The notes beneath the pieces were generated by a model that saw nothing but the letters and a program-made list of their open reading frames with translations, ran no database searches and was not told where the DNA came from. From assembly GCA_001970855.1 (NCBI GenBank), contig LSSN01000808.1:1-64000 (forward strand): a DNA stretch of 64,000 nt. The letters run 5' to 3'. Position numbers and translations under genes: made by a program. Source of the stretch: Smittium culicis (Eukaryota > Kickxellomycota > Harpellomycetes > Harpellales > Legeriomycetaceae). This document shows, in pieces, positions 1 to 9,999 of the stretch. Each line of letters opens with the position of its first letter. The first letter of the stretch is position 1.

Positions 1-1648
1 TATCATTGTAAGTTGTGTAAGCCATGTAGTAATTTTTAGGAACACCGTTCAATCCAGGTTGATCCTGTACGTTTTTAAAATTTAGTGTCGGAGTATAAAC
101 CGATCCAAGTTGGCTATCAAAAATTGAAGTTTTGCTTTTTGAAACAGAGTCAACTACTAATTCGACAGCTCCACTTGTAATCAAGTTCGTATTTTGGTCT
201 ACTACAATTGAGTTATTTAAATTGATAAAGTCAATAGCTGAGTTAACTGTAGAGTTTTTATCTGTAACTAATTTCAAATTAGAAGAAATGTTATTACTAT
301 CATTTTTTTTATCACTTTTTTGTTGGTTTAAATTTATTCCTAAGGGCAGCAATGGAATGTTGGTGCAATTTGAAATATTAGAAACTGTACAATTTGATTT
401 GAGTAAGTTCAAAATATTTGAATTGTTCTTTGATATAGTCCCATTATTTGTCAGTGTTAAATTAAAAGGTAGACACTCAATCATCCCTTTATTTGAGCTG
501 CTGCAGAAAGTTCCAATTTTACAGCTATCAAAATTGTTTATTCTATTAGAGTCACATGAATAAAAATTTGGCGACACACCATTTCTATATACACAAGAAT
601 TTTCTCCAGGAACACATGGTGTGCTTAATGGAAGGGGAGATTCGTTTGATCGTATTTCATTTAAAATCAAGTTGATCTGATTCAGCTTCAATATGCTATT
701 TTTTATTACAGCATCTTTATCCTGCTCCAATGACTCACTAGAATCAGGATCAGTTGCAGAAATTTCATCATTATTTAAGCTAAAAATCATTTCTATATCA
801 GGAATGTCTCCAAAAATGGGTTGTGTTGGTGTGGATTGCACAGTTTTTGAATATTTTGCACTGTGAACGGATGATATTTGATTTGTTTGAATTTGAGAGA
901 ATTTATTGAATTCAGTGTTAAACTCAGAGGATGCGCCGATTAAACTTTGCTTTATGCTTCCAATACCTGTTGTTACTGGAAAATTGGTACCTGTTCTTTG
1001 TGAGATGATATTGTTGAAATTAAATTCAGAGGATGGTCCTATAATAAGCCCTTCAGCTGTGTTAATGTTTGAAGAAGGATTGGTTATTTGATTCAAGCTG
1101 TTGTTAGTTTCTGAAGAAGCGTTGATTATTTGATTCAATTTGCTACTAGTTTCTGGTGAAGCATTTATTATACTTCTACTTGGTATTTCAGTTGCAGTTT
1201 GAGCGCTAGTGACCATATTTGAGCCTTGATCAGTATTTATTCCTGTGTTAAATTCAGATGACGCGCCTATAATTTGAGCTTCTATTTGGTTTGGCACTAT
1301 ATTTTGTTTATTTATAGGCAGGAGTTGCCTTTTATATACTCGGCTATTGTATACGCTAGTATCATCATTCCCATTAATTTTGTTGGAGTTTATATCTTGG
1401 GCTGATTCCTTAGATTGGGAATTATTAGAAATTTTTATACATTTAATAGAATTTTTACTATTGAAGCACTTATTACCATCCGGGCATTGAAATATAAGCT
1501 CAGTGTTAATTGAATTGTAGTATAAGCTATTTATACCGTCATTTTCAACGCATCTGAATAAATTTCCTTTGCTATTTACATTTGAAGACTTTACTTCTGA
1601 AAATACAGCTACCAGGAATAAAAGACTATATTTAATCCTATAATTCAT
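1..1648 (-). CDS. Secreted Cys-rich (CBM19-like) repeat protein, 3' end cut by window edge
   Basis: One uninterrupted reading frame runs from an ATG at 1648 to the left edge: 549 codons with no stop, so the C-terminus lies outside. Residues 1 to about 21 form a signal peptide (short basic start, hydrophobic LLFLVAVF core). Two cysteine clusters follow, about 33-70 and 345-392. The second shows C..G..SC.Y....F.SC and DSCKIGTFC, the spacing of fungal CBM19 chitin-binding modules. Between them lies a Ser/Thr/Asn-rich linker with short repeats: IIGASSEF-type at about 126, 202 and 236, and INAS/TNPSS-type at 160, 174 and 188 (14-residue period). The rest is rich in Asn and Ser with many NxS/T sites. 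Inference: a secreted or wall-bound, chitin-associated glycoprotein. The ORF is clear; the CBM19 assignment is a pattern match only. Confidence 0.7.
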   Translation of the reverse strand, partial: MNYRIKYSLLFLVAVFSEVKSSNVNSKGNLFRCVENDGINSLYYNSINTELIFQCPDGNKCFNSKNSIKCIKISNNSQSKESAQDINSNKINGNDDTSVYNSRVYKRQLLPINKQNIVPNQIEAQIIGASSEFNTGINTDQGSNMVTSAQTATEIPSRSIINASPETSSKLNQIINASSETNNSLNQITNPSSNINTAEGLIIGPSSEFNFNNIISQRTGTNFPVTTGIGSIKQSLIGASSEFNTEFNKFSQIQTNQISSVHSAKYSKTVQSTPTQPIFGDIPDIEMIFSLNNDEISATDPDSSESLEQDKDAVIKNSILKLNQINLILNEIRSNESPLPLSTPCVPGENSCVYRNGVSPNFYSCDSNRINNFDSCKIGTFCSSSNKGMIECLPFNLTLTNNGTISKNNSNILNLLKSNCTVSNISNCTNIPLLPLGINLNQQKSDKKNDSNNISSNLKLVTDKNSTVNSAIDFINLNNSIVVDQNTNLITSGAVELVVDSVSKSKTSIFDSQLGSVYTPTLNFKNVQDQPGLNGVPKNYYMAYTTYND

Positions 1649-2549
1649 GGTACTAGTCGACTTTTGATAATCTTGAAGAATAAAATAATTTTTATTGTTT
1701 CTATGGATAAATACAAATATCTTTTAAACTGAAAATATATTTATGTGCAATTAGGATATTTATTTACATTATATTGCTCTAAAGAGATAAAGAGATAAAG
1801 AGAAAGAAAAAAATTTAAACAAAAATAAAGAGAAAGGGGATATGAATTGGAAGAATATTCATTGAAATAAAAGTCAAGAAGTCAAAATCATTTTCTGTAA
1901 TATGTTGTAGATTATTTCATATGAAAATAGAACAGAATCATAATATATTTAGTGTACAATAAAAAGGCTTCAAAATATATTGTTCTTACTATAGCACAAA
2001 ATTAAGCTTATTGGATTACCTTACTCAATTGGTACTATATTAAATTCAAGCCCATGCACAATATAGTATTTTTTTGATATTTTAAATATATTAATAAATT
2101 TAGCTATTTATCAAATGTCCTTAATTTTTTTTATTAATTATTAATTATTAGTTGATTAATTAATTATAATGATATGTTTGTTTGTTTGATGATAAATAAA
2201 CTTTAATCATAAGTATTAAAGCGGGGGATATAGTTTAAGTAAATTATAATTTTTTGTATCAAAGTGTGGAGAGGTTGATGTCCAAGTATCTTTTATTTTA
2301 ATAGAAAATTGTATTTAATATCAATTCGAATTAGTGCAATCAGCTTATAGGCTAATATTCAATCAATCAAGAATTTTTTTTGTCGGTTAGTTAATATTAA
2401 TGCTTATGTGTGCTACCTTTATATAAAGGTTATATGTTTGCTTACTTAGATTTCCACCTAAAGAATTATTTTGGACAATTTTATTAGTGCAATTATAATT
2501 TTTATAAACATAAAATAAAAATAGGCTTTAATCTCAGCTAACCTTTCTC

Positions 2550-2733
2550 GCGCGGCAGACTGTTATTATTCTACAAAATATAACCAACTATGCTCAGTTA
2601 AATTCTCTAATTCCGAAGCTTTAAGAATTACTGGTTTATTTTAATTTAGCAACAAATGATAAATTAACTTTCAAATTATAAAAGAATTAATAAATTCATT
2701 TTATCAAAGTGTGTTGGACGGGAAAAGGTTAAT
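2550..2733 (+). repeat. Dispersed repeat family 1, copy A
   Basis: About 180 bp. It begins with a block like acaaaatataaccaac and ends with the family 3' motif gtgttggacgggaaaagg at 2711-2728. Other copies, all read on the same strand, lie near 3880, 4325, 23263, 25705, 27795, 38280, 50800 and 58060. Only the ends are well conserved; the middle is diverged and AT-rich. Confidence 0.6.
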
Positions 2734-3879
2734 AAGTATATTTTGCACTTATAAAGATAATTTTAGAATATGTTTTTACTAACCCTAAGAGTATACATAC
2801 AAAGACTTTTTATCTAGATTACTATAAATCTCTTAAATTATTAGCCAATATATCCAGTGATATTAAAATTTCTTTTTGGCTTAACTTTTTTATTTCTAAA
2901 AGGCTAAATTCAAATTAGAATGTTAAATAAAATTGATTAAAGTAATATAAATATTTTAACAGTTACAAAAGTAAATTATATCTGTGTTGGAGGGAAGGAG
3001 GGATATATAGAATTATATATTATTACAAAGACGCCTTTTTAAGTATTTTAATATCCGGTATATGGATTTAATCATAGCAGTTATAAATTTTTATCTTCTT
3101 CCATATTACGTGAAACAAAAATTAAACAAGTATAACTCGTTCACTGCATGTAGAGGTGCTAGATCTGTTGAAAATAGAGAAAAGATAAGGGAATCTTTTT
3201 TTAGTTGTATACAGTTAATTCAAGAAATTTTATAAATTAATTCCTAAAGGATTACTACCATGATCCGGTGGCTTATTAAAATAGCAAAAGATAAACTGCT
3301 CTTATATTTTTGAACACCACAAAACGTTGTAGACGGGTTAATTCGCTATCATTATTTAAGAAGCCGTCTTGTTTGATAGATAATATTTGCAGCAGATAAT
3401 TAGCGGAATAATGTTCTTAACATATTTTGCGAATTTTGTTGACCTATTGTGTATGTGCAAAAAAAGCCAGCTGGATTTCTAAAGGTTAAATAGATAAACT
3501 TTATAGCACTAGTTATTTATATATTGCTTGTCTAAATTATGGTTGAAATTATTTAATATTGCTTTTTATTAGTGTTAGCAATGTACCAATACCAAGCCTT
3601 GCTAATCATTTTTAAATTCATTCAACACTTACATATCCAGTTACTTATAAAAAAATCAATTATTTTATTCGTTTATGATTAAAAGTTAGTTTCTTATTTG
3701 TTGCTATTATACAACAAGCTAATAATCCAAAAGTCTTATGAGTAAGACTGGTAGTATTAAAGGTAGTTGGTTAGATCTGGTGGAGCAAATTCATACAACC
3801 ACCTGAGAAAGGGTTAAATGAAGAAATATAAGATAGTAAACACAACTCAGAATATATTTATATACTTCAATACTTGCCT

Positions 3880-4056
3880 ATGTGGTAGACTGTTTTAGAT
3901 ACATAAAATATAGACAGCTATTCATTTGTAATAATTTAATCCTGAGACTCATTCAATCATTGGTTAGTATTATAGTATCATCAAGCGATAAATTTCCTCA
4001 TAAATATTAACAAATCAATAAATTCAACAGCTTTAGGAGTTTTGGGCGGGAAAGGA
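3880..4056 (+). repeat. Dispersed repeat family 1, copy B
   Basis: It has the 5' block gtagactgtttt...aaaatatagacagc and the 3' block gttttgggcgggaaagg (about 4039-4055), about 150 bp apart as in the other copies. It is a diverged member in the same orientation as copies A and C in this spacer. Confidence 0.55.
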
Positions 4057-4324
4057 TTTATGAGTACTTTACTCAAAAGAATGGTTTCTATTTCAGAGAC
4101 CTTAAATTCAACTTGGCTCAAATTTTTTATGTTAAGAAAAAACAGCTAATCGAACTATTAACCATTACATTGGCGGCAGACAATATATTTTATGCAAGTT
4201 ACAGCCAATCGAATCCAATCAATTTAATGTATCTCATATCACATATAACCATTCGTTTGCTGAGTATTAAAAGCAAATAACAGAACTATTTTTAAATCAC
4301 TGGCGAATCATTAGCCATTTCACA

Positions 4325-4512
4325 TTCGGTAGGCTGATTTTGACCTACAAAGTATAGCTAACTGTATTTAACTATTATACTGTAACTACGAGACCTTAAT
4401 AATCATTGGATAACTGATAATATACAGCAAATAATACAATTGCTTAAAAAACATATACGAATCATAATGTTGATTCTTTTAAAGTGCGTTGAATATGAAA
4501 GGGTTTGATTAA
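4325..4512 (+). repeat. Dispersed repeat family 1, copy C
   Basis: The 5' block ttttgacctacaaagtatag (4339-4358) is the best preserved version of the family start. The 3' block aaagtgcgttgaatatgaaa is followed by gggtttgat. A second 3'-type motif (aaaaagtgatggattggaaa) follows at about 4519, suggesting two truncated copies side by side. Confidence 0.55.
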
Positions 4513-4757
4513 ACCTTTTAAAAAGTGATGGATTGGAAAGGGATAGGGTGACTTGATAAAATGGCACCCAATAATCGTTAGACCTTATATTTATAGTTTA
4601 AACTACTGACAAGTTTTTAAATCGAAATTCAATCTAAATAAAATCAGTGTTATTTTTGATCAATAAGTTGTGCCGTCATTTTATCTTTCTTAACTTAGAT
4701 ATACTGTTCATCATACTTTAATTTTATGCCTATATAATATTACCCATTCGATTAAGA

Positions 4758-7141
4758 ATGAATAATACTATTCAGTTTCAAATATCGATAGTAAATTCTC
4801 TACTAGCAGAAGAATTATACCCCTCAGCGCTAGTCTACTGTGATCTTTTAGCGAATCAAGCGCAAAGTTTCCAAAGTATTAAAAACGAAGAACTAATCGA
4901 AATTGAATATACGCTTGTGAAATGCCTCCAAAAGAATAATTTTCTGTCAAGAGCTACAGTAATTCTTTTTTTCTATCTGTTGATATTATTTTTTTACTAT
5001 TTTAGTATCATTCATAAATTAAAAATGATTTTAAAAATTTCGTTTGGGCTCAAAAATTGGCGTGAATTTTAATTGTACTTTGTTGTCATACCTTATTATA
5101 ACGTTTGAAAATCAGAGCAAGATTATGGAATTATCGAAATTTATTGACAATTCATCTTACGAATTACTAGATATTAGTCTTAAAAATAAAGTTTACCGAC
5201 TCGGAAGCGATTTACTATTCAACTCAAGAAAATATCAACAATGCTTAAATATGGTAATACATTGATACATTTTACATCCTAATTCGATTATTTGATTCTT
5301 TTAAATAATGCTTTAATCGTAGTTTAATATGTTTATAGTTCAAAAAAATATCGGGAAATATTTCCTTAGAATTAGATAAAATAAGGTCTGTTTTAAGCAT
5401 AAAGGATCTATTCAAAATTTCTGTTTGCTTTAAAAATCTTGGTTTGATACATAAAGAGCTGGAAATATTAACACATCTATCAGATATGATTCCTTACTCG
5501 TCAGAAATTCTTGAAAGAATTGGCTTCATTCAAAGCTCGTTTGTCTATAATTTACATTCCCCAAAGTTGAACAGAATAAATACTGAATCCTTAATACCAC
5601 ATAACTCTGTAAGCATATTTAAAGATTACATAGTGGCAAAGTCACTCATGAACAAGCTTTCTTATGAAGGTAAACTATGCTTTTCATTATTTTCTATATT
5701 ATCTCAACGTTCTTTTACCTATTATATCTAATTAATTTGACCTAACATACTAGATGCGCTATCTAGTCTAAGAATTGTCGAAAAAATGTACAACTATTAT
5801 CTACCGTCCATCATATACTCTATGATAGGAACTTGCCACTTGATGATGAATAACATCCAACTGTCTAATGTTTACTATTCAAAGGTACATTAATACTAAC
5901 GTTCATATATTAAAAGTAATTCTATTTATTAAATATGAATAAACATAAATTTTTAAATTAATACAAACAAATTCGTTTATTTGCAAGACTAAAGACATAC
6001 TATTAAAATTGATCAAAAAAAAAAAATAAACATATAGGCTAAAGGGAGCGAACGTTTCATCATTTATGACTTGGAGAGCTATATTTATATGTTGGCTCAA
6101 TCTGGAAAAATCCTCGAACTCGAAAGGTATTTATATTCAAAATTTATAAAGCTAGAAAATTTTTATTGTATAACACATTTTTTGTTTTTCTGGATTTTTT
6201 TTTTTAGCCTTGGAAAGAAGCTTATACCCGAAAATCCTATGAGGCCTGAAGGTTATTTAGCGATATCAAAGCTGAATATATACAACGAGAAGTTTATAGA
6301 ATCGGTTGATATCTTGGACATTGCATTAAATCTCAATTTGTGTACTAACCAGCAAGACGTTGGGTATTTACGCCTTGCAAAAAGCGAGTCGTTTTTAGGC
6401 CTTGAAAATTACGACGAGGCGTTCAGGTATTCGGAGATTGCTGGTGGCCAATTAAGAAACACGTTTTCAATGAAGTTGTCGGTGGATGTGTACTTGTCGA
6501 TGAATGATTTTGACCGTGCATTAAAGCTGGTCAAGAACGTATCCGAAATTTGCGGTTCGAATCCGGTCCTTTTGAACATGATGGCAAAAGTTCTTATGCA
6601 CAGTAACGAATCGTACGAGCAGACTAAGGCGTTGCTAGAAACTGTTTTGGAGATAGACGAGGGTAATGAGGAGGCTTTTGCAATGCTGGTTACGCTTCAC
6701 TTGAACAACAAGCAGTACGAGCATGCGATGGGATTGCTGAAGGATAAAGTTCAAGAGTTCAACAAGGACGTATATTACGTGCAATACGGCGACTTGCTGA
6801 CCGTCAGCAACAACTTGGTCGATGCTGAAGTTTGCTACAACATGGCAAAGTCGTTGAATCCTCGTAATGCTCGTGCTAATAGCGGGCTACTCCGGTTGAA
6901 CGAAATTGCTGAAAGTGAAGACTGTGGAATCCAGGACGAATCCCAAAATGATGACGATGACGGTCTCGATATCGCTGATAATAACAATATCACACCAACT
7001 AACAACACTGGTGAGTACTCTATGCTTCAGTTACAACCTGGCACCGCAGATAGTTACATCTTTAACTCTCCATCTCTGGCTACTAATATTAACACTTCTT
7101 TTTCCATGATGCTTCAAAGTACATTAGAAAGCGATGATTAA
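4758..7141 (+). CDS. APC7: Anaphase-promoting complex TPR subunit, APC7-like (six exons)
   Basis: A phase-consistent model joins six exons: 4758-4958, 5116-5253, 5339-5669, 5754-5884, 6038-6126 and 6208-7141 (607 residues). The introns are 81-157 bp with GT/AG ends; splice phase restores the frame each time, including codons split at 5669/5754 and 6126/6208. The protein is helical with TPR-type repeats, clearest in the last exon (for example YVQYGDLLTVSNNLVDAEVC, then a LNP turn). It ends with an acidic stretch (DDDDG) and a Ser/Thr-rich tail, as in metazoan APC7, whose length (about 565-600) is also similar. APC7 is a TPR scaffold of the APC/C ubiquitin ligase, which triggers anaphase and mitotic exit. 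APC7 is favoured by the C-terminal TPR order; another TPR subunit (Cdc23/Cdc16/Cdc27 type) is less likely. It converges with wee1. Confidence 0.65.
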
Positions 7142-7876
7142 AATGTTTAACAATATTTTAAATTTTAATTAAAATGTCAATATAAATCGTATACTACAAA
7201 CATAATTAAATATCTTATAAATGCTTTTAAAGTTAAAATCGATTACTAATAATAGTAGAGTTTATTGATAAAGATATAAATTAGGCGCTAAAAATAAGGA
7301 TAAAGATGAATATGAGTTAGTTCAAATTAAATATAGGGATGGAGAAATTAATATAGCTATATACAATATAGAAAAGGTTGAGATGAGGAGAAGGATAAAT
7401 AAAAATAAAGTTTAGAATAGATAAGGCGGCGGAGGGAAGAATTATGTAGAAAATTAGGATTTTTTGTTTCTTTTTGAGTAATTTAGGGGATCAGTATCAG
7501 TTTAGTTTTAATAAGAAGGAAAGGGAAGGTCGATTATATAATTTGCACAAAAAAAAGTCCAGCAAATTAGAAATATTGAGAACAATTACAAGGTTCCGAG
7601 ATTAGTGTGTATAAATATTAGCGTATTAAAGGGTAAACAAAGGATGGTCCAAAGATCGAGATATTGAAATAAAAAGTACAGGATGGAGAGGGAAGGATGG
7701 CGAAAGACTGAAGAAAAGACAAATATCAGAAATAGTAAGAAAATGGTGAGATAAGGGTAGACCACTCGAAGTTATTGGGTAAAAAGGAAAGCGGTAATTG
7801 AGATACAGCAAACTATGCATAATTAAATGCAATATGAAAAATTCTAGAAGATATTAGCAAGTCGATGTAAATGTTT
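7142..7876. other. Spacer between convergent genes
   Basis: This stretch holds the 3' flanks of the APC7-like gene (plus) and wee1 (minus). The plus strand is purine- and G-rich (gga, gag and agg runs). No credible coding frame, RNA gene or terminator structure is visible. Confidence 0.5.
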
Positions 7877-9886
7877 TTAGCTTGATGAGCTGTTGTTGAA
7901 AATCATGGGTTGGCCGATACAACTTTTGATATTATTGTGGGTCATGATTTGGTTAGCTGTAGGCCTTTTAGAAGGATCTTTATCTAGCATACATGTGATA
8001 AGAGAATTTAATTCTTGAGATATATTAGATTCCTCCAACTGGGCAGATGTAAACACATTGTGTCGTAAATCAAAGTATTCAGGGCCATTTTCTGGAAGAA
8101 CGACGTTGGCGGCAATCTCTAGAATCATTAGACCTAGACTAAAAATGTCGCTTGCTTTGCTATAAGCACCGGACTCTAGGGCCTCAGGGGCTAGATACGT
8201 TCTGTCACCCTCATGGTCATTTCCGGTGACAGGTAAGTAAGATGAATGTCCAAAGTCAGCAATTTTCAAATGCCCATCAGAAGAAACGACAATGTTGGCA
8301 GGCTTTAAATCTAAATGAACAATATCAAAGGAGTGGATATGTTGAAGACCGTTACAAATAGCAGACAATATTATCCATATGTTGTCTTCGCTAATAGGGT
8401 TTGAGTCGAATTGCGTGGCTAAAAAATCTTTAAGACTTCCGTGTTCACAGAGTTCATAATTAATGTATAGAAAGCCGAACTGTTCCCAGCTACTGTAAAT
8501 ATCAATGATATTTGGGTGGTTTTTAAGGCGCCATAAGATTTCAACTTCATTTAGTTTTCGAATGCGATCGCGACGACCAGTAAATGAACGACTGGTTTTC
8601 TTAAGGGCACTAGTTTTACCATCTTCGAGATTTCTAGTGAGCAATACGGTGGAGAAGTTTCCCTTTCCCAAGATCATAATTTCATCGTATTGATAACGAT
8701 AATAATCTAGGTAACCAGCTTCATCAACAGGGCTATGGTCATATAGCGGTGGCAAAAACTGGAAACCGGTATCTTTAGTGTTAGAAGTAAAATAGTCGCG
8801 ATTTAAGAAATGGGGGTAGTTAGTTGCGTATCCGCCAACAATTTGAGGCATTTGAGGACGTTCTTCAACAACAAGCATTGGGGAAGAGGAGCGACCTGGC
8901 GATGCACTTCCAGTATCAGATAATATCAGAGAATCTGATTTGTTTAATGAGATCAAATCATTCTTGCCAAAAGAGTCACATTGCATGAAGTCAGTTGTTT
9001 TAAAGTTAAGTGAATTTCCTGTGTTGTCGGCATCAGACTTCAATAGGCCGGTGGGAAGAGTGGATGTGGTAGAGAATGAGGTGCCAATATCACTGGTGGC
9101 GAAGGAGCTACTTCTATCGCGGTTATTAGCCTCTAAGCATACAAAGTTAGACATTAAGCCAAGGTTTCTGTTTTTATTGGTAGAGTCTTCGTTGAAGAAA
9201 TCGTTTGATAAATCAGATTGTTTTTCTGAGGGGAAGAACTTTGGTAGATAATTATTATGGCTCGAGTTGTTAGATTTGTTTTGAATGGGAGAATATAAAG
9301 AGGAATCTAGATTATCTATTGGGGATAAATATCTTCTTTTGTTGATAGAGTTATCATCGATGGTAGAGTTACGATGTTTACCGGGCATGTAGGGGCTGTT
9401 GTCAAGAGTATAATTATTTAGACCAAATGAGGGTGGGGCACTTGACTGAGTGATACTACTTCCAAAAAACAGTGAATTCTTTTTGCAAGGGGTTTCAGGG
9501 GTAAAAAACCTGTCAGATGGGTCATCTTTAACTTGATTTTTTTTAGCTAAAAGGCCAGATGTGGAGAATGCAATAGGATCGGGTCTGACAAGTTTAGTAT
9601 CAGGAGGTGTAGCGAAGTATGAGGAGGAAGAGAACTGTTTTGTGGAGGAGAAAGAAGAAGGGGGTAAACTCAGTCTAAAGCTACTAGATTTTTGGGGGGC
9701 AGGAGCAGAGTTAGAGGAGATAGAGAAAGAGGGAAATTTTAAGTCGATTTGAGTTTTAGGGGTTGTTCTCGTAGAAAGCCTTTTTTTTAGTCTTGAGGCG
9801 GGTATTGATGGTGTAGCAAATACAGCGTCTTGGATGGAGGTCTTGCGCAAGGAGCGAGTCATGGGTCGGTCGTTTTTAAAGGTCAT
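7877..9886 (-). CDS. wee1: Wee1-family mitotic inhibitor kinase
   Basis: A single exon of 669 residues. The first 400 residues are Ser/Pro/Asn-rich and disordered, with many possible Cdk or MAPK sites (TP/SP, for example FATPSIP, RTTPKTQ, YLSPID, SSSP). The kinase domain spans about 402-640: glycine loop GKGNFSTV near 405, Lys in SALKKTS near 427, catalytic loop HLDLKPANIV near 525, and ADFGHS near 544. Wee1-type signatures follow: EGDRTYLAPEAL in the activation segment and VLPENGPEYFDLR in the C-lobe. The known role of the family is inhibitory tyrosine phosphorylation of Cdk1 at G2/M in the nucleus. The start codon is the first ATG and is followed by a basic stretch (TRSLRK). A TATA-like box and pyrimidine tract lie about 80-110 bp upstream. 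Mik1/Swe1 are names for the same family. Confidence 0.9.
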   Translation of the reverse strand: MTFKNDRPMTRSLRKTSIQDAVFATPSIPASRLKKRLSTRTTPKTQIDLKFPSFSISSNSAPAPQKSSSFRLSLPPSSFSSTKQFSSSSYFATPPDTKLVRPDPIAFSTSGLLAKKNQVKDDPSDRFFTPETPCKKNSLFFGSSITQSSAPPSFGLNNYTLDNSPYMPGKHRNSTIDDNSINKRRYLSPIDNLDSSLYSPIQNKSNNSSHNNYLPKFFPSEKQSDLSNDFFNEDSTNKNRNLGLMSNFVCLEANNRDRSSSFATSDIGTSFSTTSTLPTGLLKSDADNTGNSLNFKTTDFMQCDSFGKNDLISLNKSDSLILSDTGSASPGRSSSPMLVVEERPQMPQIVGGYATNYPHFLNRDYFTSNTKDTGFQFLPPLYDHSPVDEAGYLDYYRYQYDEIMILGKGNFSTVLLTRNLEDGKTSALKKTSRSFTGRRDRIRKLNEVEILWRLKNHPNIIDIYSSWEQFGFLYINYELCEHGSLKDFLATQFDSNPISEDNIWIILSAICNGLQHIHSFDIVHLDLKPANIVVSSDGHLKIADFGHSSYLPVTGNDHEGDRTYLAPEALESGAYSKASDIFSLGLMILEIAANVVLPENGPEYFDLRHNVFTSAQLEESNISQELNSLITCMLDKDPSKRPTANQIMTHNNIKSCIGQPMIFNNSSSS

Positions 9887-9963
9887 ACTTTGTATTGATA
9901 TATGTCGAGAAAAGGTAGAATTTAAAGGAATAAAAATAAATTACAATCAGCGAAAATGGGATA

Positions 9964-9999
9964 GAGGAAAGGGAGGGGGAGAACGGGTATAAATATATT
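9964..9999 (-). promoter_or_regulatory. TATA-like box plus pyrimidine tract upstream of wee1
   Basis: Read on the minus strand, an aaatatatttatac box (about 9986-9999) is followed by a C/T tract (9964-9983, including ccccc), then the wee1 ATG 78 bp further on. The same order occurs upstream of several other genes here. Function is inferred from position only. Confidence 0.4.

Larger units (their letters stand above)
1649..4757. other. Intergenic spacer with dispersed-repeat copies
   Basis: This 3.1 kb AT-rich stretch lies between two divergent genes (minus to the left, plus to the right). I see no credible coding frame. It carries at least three copies of dispersed repeat family 1 and further isolated copies of its 3' motif near 2266, 2984 and 4524. 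A TATA-like sequence (ctatataat, about 4731-4739) lies just upstream of the APC7-like start codon. Confidence 0.6.

Noticed and set aside
8505..9752. Plus-strand ORFs opposite wee1
   Set aside because: Antisense shadows of the kinase gene with no domain content.
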